Positions 7,926-17,417 are shown, numbered from the stretch's first letter. The stretch is 64,000 nt of DNA from Bacillus gaemokensis (GCF_001590835.1 NZ_LTAQ01000002.1:134497-198496); one strand, 5' to 3'. Numbers and translations are program-made. Notes: generated from the sequence alone by a model not told the origin.

Positions 7926-9287
7926 TTACACACGAGCTATATCCGCTTGCTCATAACAAGCTTGCAGAGAATCTTCAATAATCGCAAGTCCCTCCTCTAA
8001 TTGTTCATCCGTAATCACTAGTGGCATTAATACGCGAACTACATTCCCGTATGTTCCCGCAGATAATAAGAGTAATCCACGCTTATTTGCTTCTGCACAT
8101 AAATCTGCTGTTAATGCTTTATCAGGATCTTTTTTTGTACGATCTTTAACAAGTTCAAATGCACACATTGCTCCTAAACCACGCACATCACCAATACAGT
8201 TATATTTGTTTTTCATCTCTTCAAATCGATTCATTACGACTTTTCCTATATGGACAGCTCGATCATTTAATTTTTCTTTTTCTATTACATCAAGAACAGC
8301 TAACGCTGCAGCACATCCTAATGGGCTTCCAGCATATGTTCCACCTAATTCTCCTGGGGCTGATTCATTCATAATTTCTTTTCGGCCAATAACACCGCTA
8401 ATTGGTACTCCTGCTCCTAATGATTTTGAAACAGTAATTAAATCTGGAACTACATCATAATGATCAATTGCAAAATATTTTCCAGTACGGCTAAAGCCAG
8501 TTTGAATTTCGTCAGCTACGAACAAAATGCCATGTTCAGAACAAAGACGGCGTACTTCCTGTACAAATGTTTTGCTTGGAACAATAAAACCACCTTCACC
8601 TTGAACAGGCTCCATGACAACCGCTGCTATGGTTTCCGGGGCAACTTCTGATATTAAAAAGCTCTTAAATTCTTCAATCATAAAGTTATCGTATTGTTCT
8701 TCTGTTAACCCTTCTGGACGACGGTATTCATATGGAAATGGTGCTTTATATACTTCCGAGGCAAATGGACCGAATCCAAATTTATAAGGTTTTACTTTAC
8801 TAGTCATTGTCATAGTCATCAATGTCCGACCATGAAATCCTTTTGAAAATGCAATAATACCAGGTCGTTTCGTATATTTACGGGCAATTTTCACAGCATT
8901 TTCAACTGCTTCAGCACCGCTATTTAAAAATAGTACTTGTTTCTCAAAACTTCCAGGCGCTAACGCAGCAAGCTTCTCTGCTAATTCAATATACGGCTCA
9001 TACATCATGACATTAAAACCAGTATGGATATATTGGTCTACTTGTTTATGAATCGCTTCTTTCACAGCAGGATGACAATGTCCAACGTTAATCGTTCCAA
9101 TTGCTCCTGCAAAATCGATAAATTGATTTCCATCTACATCTGTCACAAGCGCACCATCGGCTGACTGTACGAATGTTGAAATACCATTACTAACGCCCCG
9201 TGGCACAATATTTTGACGGCGTTCTAGCAAAGAAGCTGCTTTTGGCCCTGGAATTTGTTCATTTACTTTAGCAAATTTTGTATTCAT
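7926..9287 (-). CDS. gabT: 4-aminobutyrate aminotransferase
   Basis: A 453-residue class III PLP aminotransferase converting GABA and 2-oxoglutarate to succinate semialdehyde and glutamate. Seen: FIDFAGAIGTINVGHCHP, NSGAEAVENAVKIARKYT, FHGRT, EPVQGEGG, the cofactor Asp in FVADEIQTGFSRTGK, and the Schiff-base Lys in SKSLGAGVP. Start chosen at ATG 9287 (MNTKFAKVNEQ) because GGGAG precedes it; the ATG at 9299 has AAGG with no spacing. It lies alone behind a sigma-54 promoter, with gabR-gabD following in the same direction. Confidence 0.93.
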   Translation of the reverse strand: MNTKFAKVNEQIPGPKAASLLERRQNIVPRGVSNGISTFVQSADGALVTDVDGNQFIDFAGAIGTINVGHCHPAVKEAIHKQVDQYIHTGFNVMMYEPYIELAEKLAALAPGSFEKQVLFLNSGAEAVENAVKIARKYTKRPGIIAFSKGFHGRTLMTMTMTSKVKPYKFGFGPFASEVYKAPFPYEYRRPEGLTEEQYDNFMIEEFKSFLISEVAPETIAAVVMEPVQGEGGFIVPSKTFVQEVRRLCSEHGILFVADEIQTGFSRTGKYFAIDHYDVVPDLITVSKSLGAGVPISGVIGRKEIMNESAPGELGGTYAGSPLGCAAALAVLDVIEKEKLNDRAVHIGKVVMNRFEEMKNKYNCIGDVRGLGAMCAFELVKDRTKKDPDKALTADLCAEANKRGLLLLSAGTYGNVVRVLMPLVITDEQLEEGLAIIEDSLQACYEQADIARV

Positions 9288-9328
9288 CGTTTCTCCCATC
9301 CTTTTTATGCTATTTCTTTTTTCTATAT

Positions 9329-9346
9329 TGCAAGTTGTATGCCAAC
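9329..9346 (-). promoter_or_regulatory. Sigma-54 (-24/-12) promoter of gabT
   Basis: Minus strand reads TTGGCATACAACTTGCA. The invariant GG and GC are exactly 10 bases apart, matching the sigma-54 consensus. It lies about 40-60 bases before the gabT start, and the required activator type (GabR) is encoded next door. Confidence 0.87.
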
Positions 9347-9391
9347 TTATAAATGCGGTGATCTTCTACTCTTCTCAGTATTTTCCCATAA

Positions 9392-9438
9392 AAAATAAGT
9401 CTACGAAGACTCATACCAAGTCTTTATAGACTTATTTT
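9392..9438 (-). terminator. Terminator after HAD phosphatase gene
   Basis: AAAATAAGTCTA and TAGACTTATTTT arms enclose a second small AGACT/AGTCT hairpin. It sits just beyond the stop at 9441 and would also insulate the gabT promoter. Confidence 0.78.
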
Positions 9439-9440
9439 AT

Positions 9441-10187
9441 TTATATATTTGACTTCTCTTGTTCCCAGATAAACTCACCAGAGCTCGAAATAAAATCACC
9501 TACAGAATCTATTACAAGGTCGGCAAGGGGGGCCAATGTTTGACGATCTCCCGTCCCAGAAAGAACTCCAATCGCATAACAATCACCACTATTTTTTGCT
9601 AAATGTAAATCAGTTGGTGTATCTCCAACCACCGCTACTTCCGATGAATCCAAACTAAACTTCTCGCAAAACGCTTCTACAATTTGTTTATCAGGTTTTT
9701 GCGCTGGAAATGTATCTGAAGCTACAATACAGTCAAAAAAACTCTCTAATTGATATTGCTTTAAAAACAATTCTGTTGGTGCAAAATCATCAGCTGTCAC
9801 AACTCCTAAAATGAACCCCTTATCTTTCAATGTTTGTAAAACTTTCGGCAAATCTGCTGTCATTCTCATATGTGAACGATGTTCGTACATAAGAGTAAAT
9901 AACTTCTCACTTACCCAATGATGCATATCAGACTCTTTAACAGATGATATATATTTGCACAAGGCTTGTGCCACATCAAGACTGGTTCCAGACGCTAATG
10001 CACTACGCGGATGAACGAACGTACCCTCAACACCAATTTCTTTCAAAAGAGTTAATTGTAACGATTGTGGTAAATGATATAGTTCTACAAGTTCAGCTAC
10101 AAGCTCTTCCGCTACTTTTATCCAAATTGAATGAAAATCCATTAATGTCCCATCTTTATCAAATAATATCGCTTTTACCTTCTCCAT
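9441..10187 (-). CDS. HAD-family phosphatase (phosphoglycolate phosphatase-like)
   Basis: A 248-residue haloacid-dehalogenase hydrolase. Motif I FDKDGTLMD supplies the nucleophile and acid Asp, motif II is VVTADD (Thr), motif III Lys is near AQKPDKQIV, and motif IV is VVGDTPTDLHLAK. The alpha-helical insert between motifs I and II is the C1 cap of the phosphoglycolate/beta-phosphoglucomutase group. Substrate cannot be read from sequence. It lies downstream of the lipid kinase gene but a terminator separates them, so it is probably its own unit. Confidence 0.85.
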   Translation of the reverse strand: MEKVKAILFDKDGTLMDFHSIWIKVAEELVAELVELYHLPQSLQLTLLKEIGVEGTFVHPRSALASGTSLDVAQALCKYISSVKESDMHHWVSEKLFTLMYEHRSHMRMTADLPKVLQTLKDKGFILGVVTADDFAPTELFLKQYQLESFFDCIVASDTFPAQKPDKQIVEAFCEKFSLDSSEVAVVGDTPTDLHLAKNSGDCYAIGVLSGTGDRQTLAPLADLVIDSVGDFISSSGEFIWEQEKSNI

Positions 10188-10302
10188 AACATCCTACCTT
10201 TCGGTTCTTCTTCCATTCAGTGTAGCAAGAAAATATGGATGTAAGATGAACGAATTGTAAAAATACCATGAAAATCAAACTAACTTCCAATTTACAATTA
10301 GC

Positions 10303-10329
10303 AAAAAAGGATGCCTTATAGGACATCCT
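10303..10329 (-). terminator. Terminator overlapping the dagK stop codon
   Basis: Minus strand GAGGATG ... CATCC followed by TTTTTTGC. The stop codon lies inside the loop of the hairpin. Confidence 0.72.
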
Positions 10330-11218
10330 CTTTATGTTCTGGAACAAATAGTTCCAGACAATGATATATATTTTCAAATTCCATCGGTGCGTCTCCACCA
10401 TATTCACCATCAAGATTAATCATTAGTTTATCAGGTGAATGAACCTTAATACGATTCGCTTGTGTATATAAAACTTTTGGGTTATTAATATGTTCACCGC
10501 GCTGCGCTTGTGTTGCCGCTTTAATTAAATCAGCAATCGAACCTTTTTTCAGCACTAGTAAATCAAATAAACCATCATTAATAGACGCATACGGAGCAAC
10601 CTTCTCAAATCCACCTACAGAGCATGTATTTGTTATTAAAAACATCGTAATCTCTTCTTGCATTAACTTTCCATCATACTCAATTTCAACATACGTTGGA
10701 TGTAATGATGGTAGCATTTCAATACCTTTTAAATAATACGCAAGTTGTCCAAGTACTGTTTTCAGCTTACTTGGCACTTCATATGTTAATTCTGTAATAC
10801 GTCCGCCACCAGCAATGTTAATAAAATATGTATCGTTCGCTCTACCAAGGTCTAGCGGAACAGTCTTACCCTCACAAATAATCTCTGCCGCCTCTTCAAT
10901 AGAACGAGGCACACCGATTGCACGTGCAAAATCATTTGTCGTTCCAACAGGAATGATACCGAACTTCGGACGATGTTCATGTCCTACTAAACCATTTACC
11001 ACTTCATTTAACGTCCCATCGCCACCTGCTGCGATGACAACATCAAACTCACGATCCGCAGCTTGCCTCGCGGCTACAGTCGCATCTCCAGGACCAGTTG
11101 TCGCATGACAAGATGTTTCATATCCAGCTTGTTCTAATTTTTGCAGTACTTCTGGTAAACTCTTTTTAAATAACTCACGACCAGAAGTAGGGTTATAAAT
11201 TATTCTCGCTCGCTTCAT
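10316..11218 (-). CDS. dagK: Diacylglycerol/lipid kinase (DgkB-like)
   Basis: A 300-residue lipid kinase of the DAGK catalytic family, very similar in its opening to B. subtilis DgkB (MKRARIIYNPTSGRE). Motifs: the nucleotide loop AAGGDGTLNEVVNG near 60-75, GIIPVGTTNDFAR, and the C-terminal GEYGGDAP. DgkB phosphorylates diacylglycerol released during lipoteichoic acid synthesis so that it re-enters phospholipid synthesis. The start is taken at ATG 11218 from protein similarity; no good Shine-Dalgarno is visible. As in B. subtilis it follows gatB, but here a 750-base repeat-rich gap intervenes. Confidence 0.9.
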   Translation of the reverse strand: MKRARIIYNPTSGRELFKKSLPEVLQKLEQAGYETSCHATTGPGDATVAARQAADREFDVVIAAGGDGTLNEVVNGLVGHEHRPKFGIIPVGTTNDFARAIGVPRSIEEAAEIICEGKTVPLDLGRANDTYFINIAGGGRITELTYEVPSKLKTVLGQLAYYLKGIEMLPSLHPTYVEIEYDGKLMQEEITMFLITNTCSVGGFEKVAPYASINDGLFDLLVLKKGSIADLIKAATQAQRGEHINNPKVLYTQANRIKVHSPDKLMINLDGEYGGDAPMEFENIYHCLELFVPEHKEDVL

Positions 11219-11612
11219 CATTCATTAGCACAGGAAAATCCTCATTCATCATTCATAGAAAAAGAATATACCGAACCTTTCTTCAGCGTTCCTATGCCTA
11301 CCTCCTCTCATCTCCATATCCTTCTTTTATCCCATCTAAAAGGACAAGTAAGAACCCGGATTCATATAGCTTTCCATCAGCAGAGATATAAGAAAAAATC
11401 CACCAATAAAAGTTTTGCTTTATCCAGCTAAGAAATGTATATCATTTCATTCTTCATATTACTTTCTGTTTCTTTCATAAAAAATAGTAGTTAGCAATTA
11501 TCAATTATTTCACGAGATGAAAAAACTCTCTATGTCTAGATTTATCATTATTCCCACCTTTTTGCAACTATCATACCATAGTTGCTATACAAACATTTTC
11601 TCACATTTGCCA
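11219..11612. other. dagK upstream non-coding region
   Basis: About 390 bases between dagK and the inverted repeat at 11613. It is AT-rich, no gene is seen on either strand, and it presumably holds the dagK promoter, which I could not place with confidence. Confidence 0.4.
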
Positions 11613-11667
11613 GTTAATCAAACGTTTGTTTAAAGAATTCCTCAATTTAAACAAACGTTTGATTAAC
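11613..11667. repeat. Perfect 22-bp inverted repeat with CAAACGTTTG cores
   Basis: Two perfectly complementary 22-base arms (11613-11634 and 11646-11667) around an 11-base spacer. Each arm contains the palindrome CAAACGTTTG. This could be a paired operator for a dimeric regulator, a transcript hairpin, or an element end. It sits between the gatB terminator and the dagK promoter region. Confidence 0.75.
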
Positions 11668-11670
11668 TCA

Positions 11671-11694
11671 GAAAAAACACCCAAATATGGGTGC
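11671..11694 (-). terminator. Terminator of the gatCAB operon
   Basis: On the minus strand CACCC ATATTT GGGTG is followed by TTTTTTCTG, a regular rho-independent terminator. It lies 280 bases beyond gatB, past the two 123-bp repeats, so those repeats would be transcribed as the operon's 3' untranslated region. Confidence 0.7.
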
Positions 11695-11730
11695 TTTCTC
11701 TGTTTAATCTTTATTATTTGATAGCTGTTT

Positions 11731-11853
11731 TATCCAGCTCCAGTGGCTAGAACAGTCAGTCTTTTCGCCTCCTCCGACGAAGCAAAAAGCGCTTCTCTGT
11801 CGAAAGCTCTAACGCCTTCCTGTTCTAATCGAGCCACCTCCGCTTTTCTTTAT
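11731..11853. repeat. Structured intergenic repeat, unit 1 (123 bp)
   Basis: Starts TATCCAGCTCC and ends CCGCTTTTCTTTAT. It carries a central hairpin (CGACGAAGC / GCTTCTCTGTCG) and an outer pairing of GTGGCTAGAACAG with CTGTTCTAATCGAGCCAC. It resembles a repeat seen between genes in many Bacillaceae (opening TCTAGCTCCAGCG, ending GCTTTTCTT), recalled rather than searched. Confidence 0.65.
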
Positions 11854-11976
11854 TATCTAGCTCTACCTCCTAGCCCTTCACGTCTAAGAACCTTCCACAC
11901 AAGAAAGTAAAAATCACTTTCTGTGTGAAAGACCCTTAGCCATCAGGCCTAAACAGTCGGCTTCGCTTTTCTTTAT
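11854..11976. repeat. Structured intergenic repeat, unit 2 (123 bp)
   Basis: Starts TATCTAGCTCT and ends TTCGCTTTTCTTTAT, exactly the length of unit 1. The hairpin at the same offset has different sequence (CACACAAGAAAGT / ACTTTCTGTGTG), so structure is conserved while sequence is not. The right end touches the gatB stop codon. Confidence 0.65.
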
Positions 11977-13406
11977 TATCGCTTGTTGATTTCTTCAAGC
12001 AAGATTTTGTTAACAAGTGGTGGGTTGGCTTGTCCTTTTGTTGCTTTCATAATTTGACCAACTAAGAAGCCAATTGCACGGTCTTTACCGTTTTTAAAGT
12101 CTTCAATAGATTGTTCATTATTATCAAGAATTTCTGTTACGATCTTACGAAGTGTGCCTTCGTCAGAAATTTGAACAAGACCTTTTGCTTTAACGATTTC
12201 TTCTGGGTCTCCACCTTTTTCAATTAATTCGTTAAATACTTTTTTCGCAATCTTAGACGAAATTGTACCTTTTTCAATTAATTGAACCATTTTAGATAGA
12301 CCAGCTGGCGTTAATGCTACGTCTTTTAATTCTTTTTGTTGTTTGTTTAAGTATGCAAGTACTTCACCCATTAACCAGTTTGATGTTAATTTCGCATCTG
12401 CACCGTCTGCAACTGTTGCTTCAAAGAAATCAGACATCTCTTTTGTTAACGTTAATACGTGTGCATCATAAGCTGGTAAGCCAAGCTCTTCAACATAACG
12501 TACTTTACGAGCATCTGGAAGCTCTGGGATAGAAGTACGAATGCGCTCTTTCCACTCATCATCGATGTAAAGTTCAACTAAGTCTGGCTCCGGGAAGTAA
12601 CGGTAGTCGTCAGATCCTTCTTTTACACGCATTAAGATTGTTTTCTTTGTTGCTTCATCATAACGGCGTGTTTCTTGTTGAATGATACCACCAGATAATA
12701 ATTCTTTTTCTTGGCGTACTTGCTCATGCTCAAGACCTTTTTGCACGTAAGCAAATGAGTTTAAGTTTTTCAACTCCGCTTTAGTACCAAATTTCTCTTG
12801 TCCAACTGGACGAAGGGAAATGTTTGCATCACAGCGAAGAGAACCCTCTTCCATCTTACAGTCAGATACGCCTGTATATTGAATGATAGATTTTAATTTT
12901 TCTAAGTATGCATACGCTTCTTCTGGTGTACGCATATCTGGCTCAGATACGATCTCAATTAATGGCATACCTTGACGATTATAGTCCACTAATGAGTAAC
13001 CTTCACTTGTATGCGTTGATTTACCTGCATCTTCTTCTAAGTGAAGACGTGTAATACCGATGCGTTTCTTTTTGCCGTCTACTTCAATTTCAATCCAACC
13101 GTTTTCCCCAATTGGCTTATCATATTGAGAAATTTGGTATGCTTTCGGATTATCTGGATAGAAATAGTTTTTACGGTCAAACTTTGTTTCTGTTGCGATT
13201 TCACAGTTTAATGCCATTGCAGCTTTCATTGCAAAGTTAACTGCTTCTTTATTTAGAGTTGGAAGCACCCCAGGATATCCTAAGTCAATTACACTTGTTT
13301 GTGTATTTGGATCCGCTCCGAATTCTGTTGGACTCGCAGAGAAAATTTTCGAATTTGTTTTTAACTCAACGTGAACCTCTAAACCGATAATTGTTTCTAA
13401 ATTCAT
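11976..13406 (-). CDS. gatB: Asp/Glu-tRNA amidotransferase subunit B
   Basis: A 476-residue kinase/tRNA-binding subunit of GatCAB. The complex converts Glu-tRNA(Gln) and Asp-tRNA(Asn) to the correct amide forms. Signature: [19 protein letters not shown] at the start, the central LEEDAGKS and [18 protein letters not shown], and a C-terminal YqeY-type tail (~330-476) ending ILLEEINKR. Full family length. Last gene of gatC-gatA-gatB, 14 bases after gatA, behind GGAGGCGAGC. The stop codon directly touches a 123-bp repeat. Confidence 0.96.
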   Translation of the reverse strand: MNLETIIGLEVHVELKTNSKIFSASPTEFGADPNTQTSVIDLGYPGVLPTLNKEAVNFAMKAAMALNCEIATETKFDRKNYFYPDNPKAYQISQYDKPIGENGWIEIEVDGKKKRIGITRLHLEEDAGKSTHTSEGYSLVDYNRQGMPLIEIVSEPDMRTPEEAYAYLEKLKSIIQYTGVSDCKMEEGSLRCDANISLRPVGQEKFGTKAELKNLNSFAYVQKGLEHEQVRQEKELLSGGIIQQETRRYDEATKKTILMRVKEGSDDYRYFPEPDLVELYIDDEWKERIRTSIPELPDARKVRYVEELGLPAYDAHVLTLTKEMSDFFEATVADGADAKLTSNWLMGEVLAYLNKQQKELKDVALTPAGLSKMVQLIEKGTISSKIAKKVFNELIEKGGDPEEIVKAKGLVQISDEGTLRKIVTEILDNNEQSIEDFKNGKDRAIGFLVGQIMKATKGQANPPLVNKILLEEINKR

Positions 13407-13420
13407 CTATGCTCGCCTCC

Positions 13421-14878
13421 TTACAGACTTGCTTTTTTTGTATGATAATCTGTTGCTTGCTCAAATGCATGTGCAACGCGGTAAATTGTAGCTTCATCGA
13501 AGTGTTTACCAATAATTTGTAAACCAAGTGGCATGTTGCCTGCACCGAATCCACATGGAATAGAAATTGCTGGAACACCTGCTAAGTTTACTGGAATTGT
13601 TAAAATATCGTTTGCGTACATTGTCATTGGATCGTCTACTTTTTCGCCTACTTTGAATGCTGGAGTTGGCGTTGTTGGTCCAATAATAACATCGTAATTA
13701 GCAAATACATTATCAAAGTCATTTTTAATTAATGTACGTACTTGTTGTGCTTTTTTGTAATATGCGTCATAGTAACCAGAACTAAGCGCAAATGTACCAA
13801 GCATAATACGACGTTTTACTTCATCACCGAAACCTTCGCTACGCGTGTTCTTATAAAGGTCTAATAAGTTATTCACATTGTCAGAGCGAACGCCATAGCG
13901 TACGCCATCAAAGCGTGAAAGGTTAGCAGATGCTTCAGAAGAAGATAATAAGTAATACGTTGCTAGAGCGTATTTAGAGTGTGGAAGAGATACTTCCTCC
14001 CAAGTTGCTCCCATGCCTTCTAATACTTTTAACGCAGCTAGTACTGACTCACGAGCTTCTTCGCCAACACCTTCGCCTAAGTATTCTTTTGGCACAGCAA
14101 TGCGTAAACCTTTTACATCGCCTGTTAAACCAGCTAAGTAATTACCTACTTCAACATTTGCAGAAGTTGTATCCATGCGGTCAACACCTGAAATAGCTTG
14201 TAATAAGTATGCATTGTCTTCTACTGTACGTGTAATCGGTCCGATTTGGTCAAGAGAAGATGCAAATGCAACTAAACCAAAGCGAGATACACGTCCGTAA
14301 GTTGGTTTCAAACCAACAACGCCGCAATATGCAGCTGGTTGACGGATAGAACCACCTGTATCAGATCCTAAAGAGAATAGTACTTCTCCTGCCGCTACTG
14401 CTGCTGCAGAGCCACCACTAGATCCACCCGGAACATAATCTAAATTCCATGGGTTTTTCGTATCATAGAAACCAGAGTTTTCATTGGAAGAACCCATTGC
14501 AAACTCGTCCATGTTTAATTTACCGATTGTAATTGTGTCAGCAGCTTTTAGCTTTTTCACAACTGTCGCATCATAAATTGGATCGAAGTTTGCTAACATC
14601 TTGCTCGCACAAGTTGTACGAAGACCGTTTGTTACAATGTTATCTTTCACACCAATTGGCATACCGAATAGTAAACCGTTATCTTCAGCACCAATCTTCG
14701 CATCTAATTCTTTCGCTTTCGCACGTGCGTTTTCCTCATCTAATGTAAGAAAAGCTTTTACGTTATCTTCAACATCCGCAATACGCTTGTATGACTCTTC
14801 TACTAAATCCGTAACGGAAATTTCTTTGTTGTTTAATTTCTTATGTAACTCTGATACGGAATGATCAAATAATGGCAT
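13421..14878 (-). CDS. gatA: Asp/Glu-tRNA amidotransferase subunit A
   Basis: A 485-residue amidase-signature enzyme that hydrolyses glutamine to supply ammonia to GatB. The Ser-cisSer-Lys triad is visible: Lys in [10 protein letters not shown] (~78), the glycine/serine-rich [15 protein letters not shown] (~150-165) and [12 protein letters not shown]-terminal [11 protein letters not shown] and [14 protein letters not shown] complete the family pattern. Start ATG 14878 has GAGGGGAA upstream. It is 15 bases from gatC, in one operon. Confidence 0.96.
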   Translation of the reverse strand: MPLFDHSVSELHKKLNNKEISVTDLVEESYKRIADVEDNVKAFLTLDEENARAKAKELDAKIGAEDNGLLFGMPIGVKDNIVTNGLRTTCASKMLANFDPIYDATVVKKLKAADTITIGKLNMDEFAMGSSNENSGFYDTKNPWNLDYVPGGSSGGSAAAVAAGEVLFSLGSDTGGSIRQPAAYCGVVGLKPTYGRVSRFGLVAFASSLDQIGPITRTVEDNAYLLQAISGVDRMDTTSANVEVGNYLAGLTGDVKGLRIAVPKEYLGEGVGEEARESVLAALKVLEGMGATWEEVSLPHSKYALATYYLLSSSEASANLSRFDGVRYGVRSDNVNNLLDLYKNTRSEGFGDEVKRRIMLGTFALSSGYYDAYYKKAQQVRTLIKNDFDNVFANYDVIIGPTTPTPAFKVGEKVDDPMTMYANDILTIPVNLAGVPAISIPCGFGAGNMPLGLQIIGKHFDEATIYRVAHAFEQATDYHTKKASL

Positions 14879-14893
14879 CGAAATTCCCCTCCT

Positions 14894-15184
14894 CTATTCT
14901 AATACTGCTGGAACACGGATTTGATTATCTTTGTGATCCGGTGCATTTTTTAATACTTCTTCAACTGGTAAACCTTTTTCTGGTACATCTTCACGCATAA
15001 TATTTTTCATATCTAATACGTGAGTTGTAGGCTTTACATTTGTTGTATCTAATTCATTTAACTGCTCTGCAAATGTAACAATTGCATCGAGTTGTTTTTG
15101 AAATTTTTCTGCTTCTTGATCTGTAATTGCAAGACGTGCTAAATGCGCTACATGCTTTACATTTTCAACGGAAATTCTTGACAC
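14894..15184 (-). CDS. gatC: Asp/Glu-tRNA amidotransferase subunit C
   Basis: A 96-residue subunit that wraps around GatA and stabilises the complex. Typical features: [16 protein letters not shown] near the start, [16 protein letters not shown] in the middle and [17 protein letters not shown]. First gene of the operon, with AGGTGGCC before ATG 15184. The promoter should lie in 15185-15290 but is not obvious. Confidence 0.95.
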   Translation of the reverse strand: MSRISVENVKHVAHLARLAITDQEAEKFQKQLDAIVTFAEQLNELDTTNVKPTTHVLDMKNIMREDVPEKGLPVEEVLKNAPDHKDNQIRVPAVLE

Positions 15185-15293
15185 GGCTAGGCCACCTCCA
15201 TAATATATCGTTCAATCTACAATACTATTGATGATACCAAATTTTCAGTACTTCAAGCAAGTCAACACACGGCACTTACAGCATTTTTACATA

Positions 15294-15322
15294 AAAAAGA
15301 AAGGCTTCCGCCTTTCTTTTCC
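15294..15322 (-). terminator. Terminator after small membrane protein gene
   Basis: AAAAGAAAGGC TTCC GCCTTTCTTTT hairpin immediately beyond the stop at 15325. Confidence 0.8.
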
Positions 15323-15324
15323 TT

Positions 15325-15561
15325 TTATTGTTTATCAATCGGTTCTTTTTTTGGTAAACGTTCGTTATCTTCTTCATTATCACGAATTGTTTTTTGCAAT
15401 ACAAAACATGACATCGTTAAAAATAATGTACCTATTAAATAGTATCCTTTTACACTAAGCGTTTCATCTAATGTATAAATGCCAATTAACATACCAGAAA
15501 GCGCACAAACAAACGAAGTCCATGCTAAAAATGTGAACGCTTGGGTATTTCTTCTCCTCAT
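15325..15561 (-). CDS. Two-helix membrane protein, YiaA/YiaB-like
   Basis: A 78-residue protein starting MRRRNTQAFTFLAW. Two hydrophobic helices (about 9-30 and 40-58) are joined by a loop ending KGYY and followed by FVLQKTIRDN. This matches the YiaA/B two-helix domain (NTxAF ... KGYY ... LQKxxRD), whose role is unknown. The tail is charged (EEDNERLPKKEPIDKQ). ATG 15561 is preferred over upstream starts because GGGGGAG precedes it. Single gene with its own terminator. Confidence 0.75.
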   Translation of the reverse strand: MRRRNTQAFTFLAWTSFVCALSGMLIGIYTLDETLSVKGYYLIGTLFLTMSCFVLQKTIRDNEEDNERLPKKEPIDKQ

Positions 15562-15913
15562 TGTTCTCCCCCTTGTTAGCTGCACACCTATTATAGATAA
15601 GTATATTACTATTATGGATTTTTATGTAAGATATTCTTATCTATTTATTACTCTATCACACACATTTTCTATTATAAAGCGTATTTTTTGTATAATCCGA
15701 AAAAATAAAAAGATAATTATTTTACATTTATTTCAACTAAACATAGAATAAAAACCAATTTAAAAAAATGCCAAAATACTCGTGGGTTGTTGGAATATTA
15801 ACGTTTTTAAACTTAGCGTTATATAATGCAAAAAAAACTTTCTATCTAGCGGAATAGGAAACTCTCCTTTATCACCTCCTAAAAGGGAGGTATTTTGTAG
15901 CAAAACTCAGACA
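15562..15913. other. Non-coding stretch
   Basis: About 350 AT-rich bases with no gene recognised. The only structure noted is ACCTCC/GGAGGT (15874-15891), which lies just beyond the broken prsA-like gene and may belong to its end, although it lacks a U-tract. Confidence 0.4.
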
Positions 15914-16769
15914 TTATGATTCATCCCCAGATAGTTGTTTCTTTAAATCCTTATCCATTATTTCTATATTTTTACTTTTTTTAAGTTTTTCAATTACATC
16001 ATCAATCGATTTAGCATTAGCACTTAAATAGTCCTTCTTCACTTGTTCTTTGATATCGTTATAGTTCTTTTGTTTGTGTTTAGTAACCTTGATAATATGG
16101 TAACCATAATCCGTTTTCACTGGATTACTGATTGTATCCTCTTGTTGCTTAAATGCAACGTCTGCAAAATCAGCTACCATTTCATCATGCGTAAATTCAC
16201 CAAGGGCACCGCCTTTTTCAGCAGAAGTTGTATCTGTGGATTTTTCCTTTGCCAGCTTAGCAAAATCAGCTCCATCATCCAACTGTTGTTTGATTGCAGT
16301 TGCTTCTTCTTCCGTACTAACCAAAATATGAGATGCTGTCACATATTCATAGTTCGTCTTATTTTCATTATAATAAGCTTTTAGCTTTTTCTCAGACGTC
16401 TTGATTCCTTCCGTAGTAGCCTTTTCTTGAAGCAAGCTTAGCTCCAATTGTTCTTTAAAATCAGCTGTATCAGCATATCCATTACTAGTCAATGCTAATT
16501 CAAATTCATCATCTGACCCATACTGAGATTTTATTTCATTGAACGCTTTATTTAATTCTTCATTGGAAATTTTATATTTTGTACTCAATAATTTTTCTTT
16601 AATTAAACTTTCTAGCACTGTTGCTCCGTTCGATGTTTTTAGCACCTCATATAAGTCATCTTTTGTAATATTCCCAGCATCCGTTTTTACAATTACTTCA
16701 CTACCAGAGGATGAGCCCCCCAGTAGTTAGTGCTAGACTTAAAGATAAAGCTATGATTGTTTTTTTCAT
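15914..16769 (-). pseudogene. prsA: PrsA-like foldase lipoprotein, frameshifted
   Basis: An extracellular parvulin-type peptidyl-prolyl isomerase. The main frame has an N-terminal SurA-like helical region, then the parvulin domain (ASHILVSTEEEA, KGGALGEF, DYGYHIIKV). The natural start is ATG 16769 (MKKTIIALSLSLALTTG, a lipoprotein signal peptide, behind AGGAAAA). Its frame runs through six consecutive G residues (16716-16721 on the plus strand as C) and stops after LILW. Removing one G joins it to GSSSGSEVIVKTDAGNI and the rest. With that repair the lipobox position reads Gly instead of Cys. It is therefore a decayed gene, a slippage-prone phase-variable tract, or a homopolymer sequencing error. 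Confidence 0.75.
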
Positions 16770-17003
16770 TTTTCCTGTTCTCCGTTCTATGGATATATAT
16801 ATAAATTGCTAATGAAATTGTTTTTCACTTGTAAATGTAGTGTACTCTCTTTAATTTGACCTAGAGAAACTTGAATAGCCATTTACGATTTGATGAAAAA
16901 TTGAATGGCAGGTTTATCTATAATTAGCTACATCTCTTTTGGCTACGCTTTTGTCGCTGGCAGAAAACATGTACCTAGCCCGGCTGCCGAAATTACTATT
17001 TTT

Positions 17004-17417
17004 TTAATTTTCATTAGGTTTCACTTCTTTATTGTGGGAAATACGGAATACCCAGTACCGGCTTCCTATGAAATTTATCAAGCTACCAATCAACGTTGCA
17101 GTCACTTTAGAAACAGTCAAAGACTGCTCCCAAAGCTCATGCATTCCATTTAGTATCAGAGATACTAGAACAAGACTTAAAAGATTAACGCACACAAATT
17201 TTATCGGTTCTTTTTCAACTTGTTTTCTTTTTTGCTGGAATGTCCATTGTCTGTTAAGCAAGTAGCTGTTCACTATGCCGCAACTATAGGATATCCACTG
17301 GGCCGGTAAAAGCGGTACCCCTACCATGACCAGCAATGTAAAAATCATTATATCGATACCAGTATTAAGCGAACCCACTGCCAAGAATTTCAAAGCTTGT
17401 ATCCAACTTTTATTCAT
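17004..17417 (-). CDS. GtrA-family membrane protein (lipid-linked sugar flippase)
   Basis: A 137-residue protein with four predicted membrane helices. The GtrA pattern is clear: FLAVGSLNTGIDIMIFTLL at the start, SYSCGIVNSYLLNRQWTF in the middle and NFIGSRYWVF at the end. GtrA/GtcA proteins are thought to move undecaprenyl-phosphate-linked sugars across the membrane. Its start overlaps the GT2 gene by 8 bases, and with the GT-C gene upstream it completes a three-component glycosylation set. Last gene of the operon. Confidence 0.9.
   Translation of the reverse strand: MNKSWIQALKFLAVGSLNTGIDIMIFTLLVMVGVPLLPAQWISYSCGIVNSYLLNRQWTFQQKRKQVEKEPIKFVCVNLLSLVLVSLILNGMHELWEQSLTVSKVTATLIGSLINFIGSRYWVFRISHNKEVKPNEN

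Noticed and set aside
11731-11976. CRISPR array or tRNA-like structure at the 123-bp repeats
   Set aside because: Only two units with no short direct repeats or spacers. The hairpins do not give a cloverleaf.
15228-15751. Plus-strand frames around 15.2-15.75 kb
   Set aside because: They run across a terminator and the small YiaA/B-like gene on the opposite strand; no RBS and no protein-like features.
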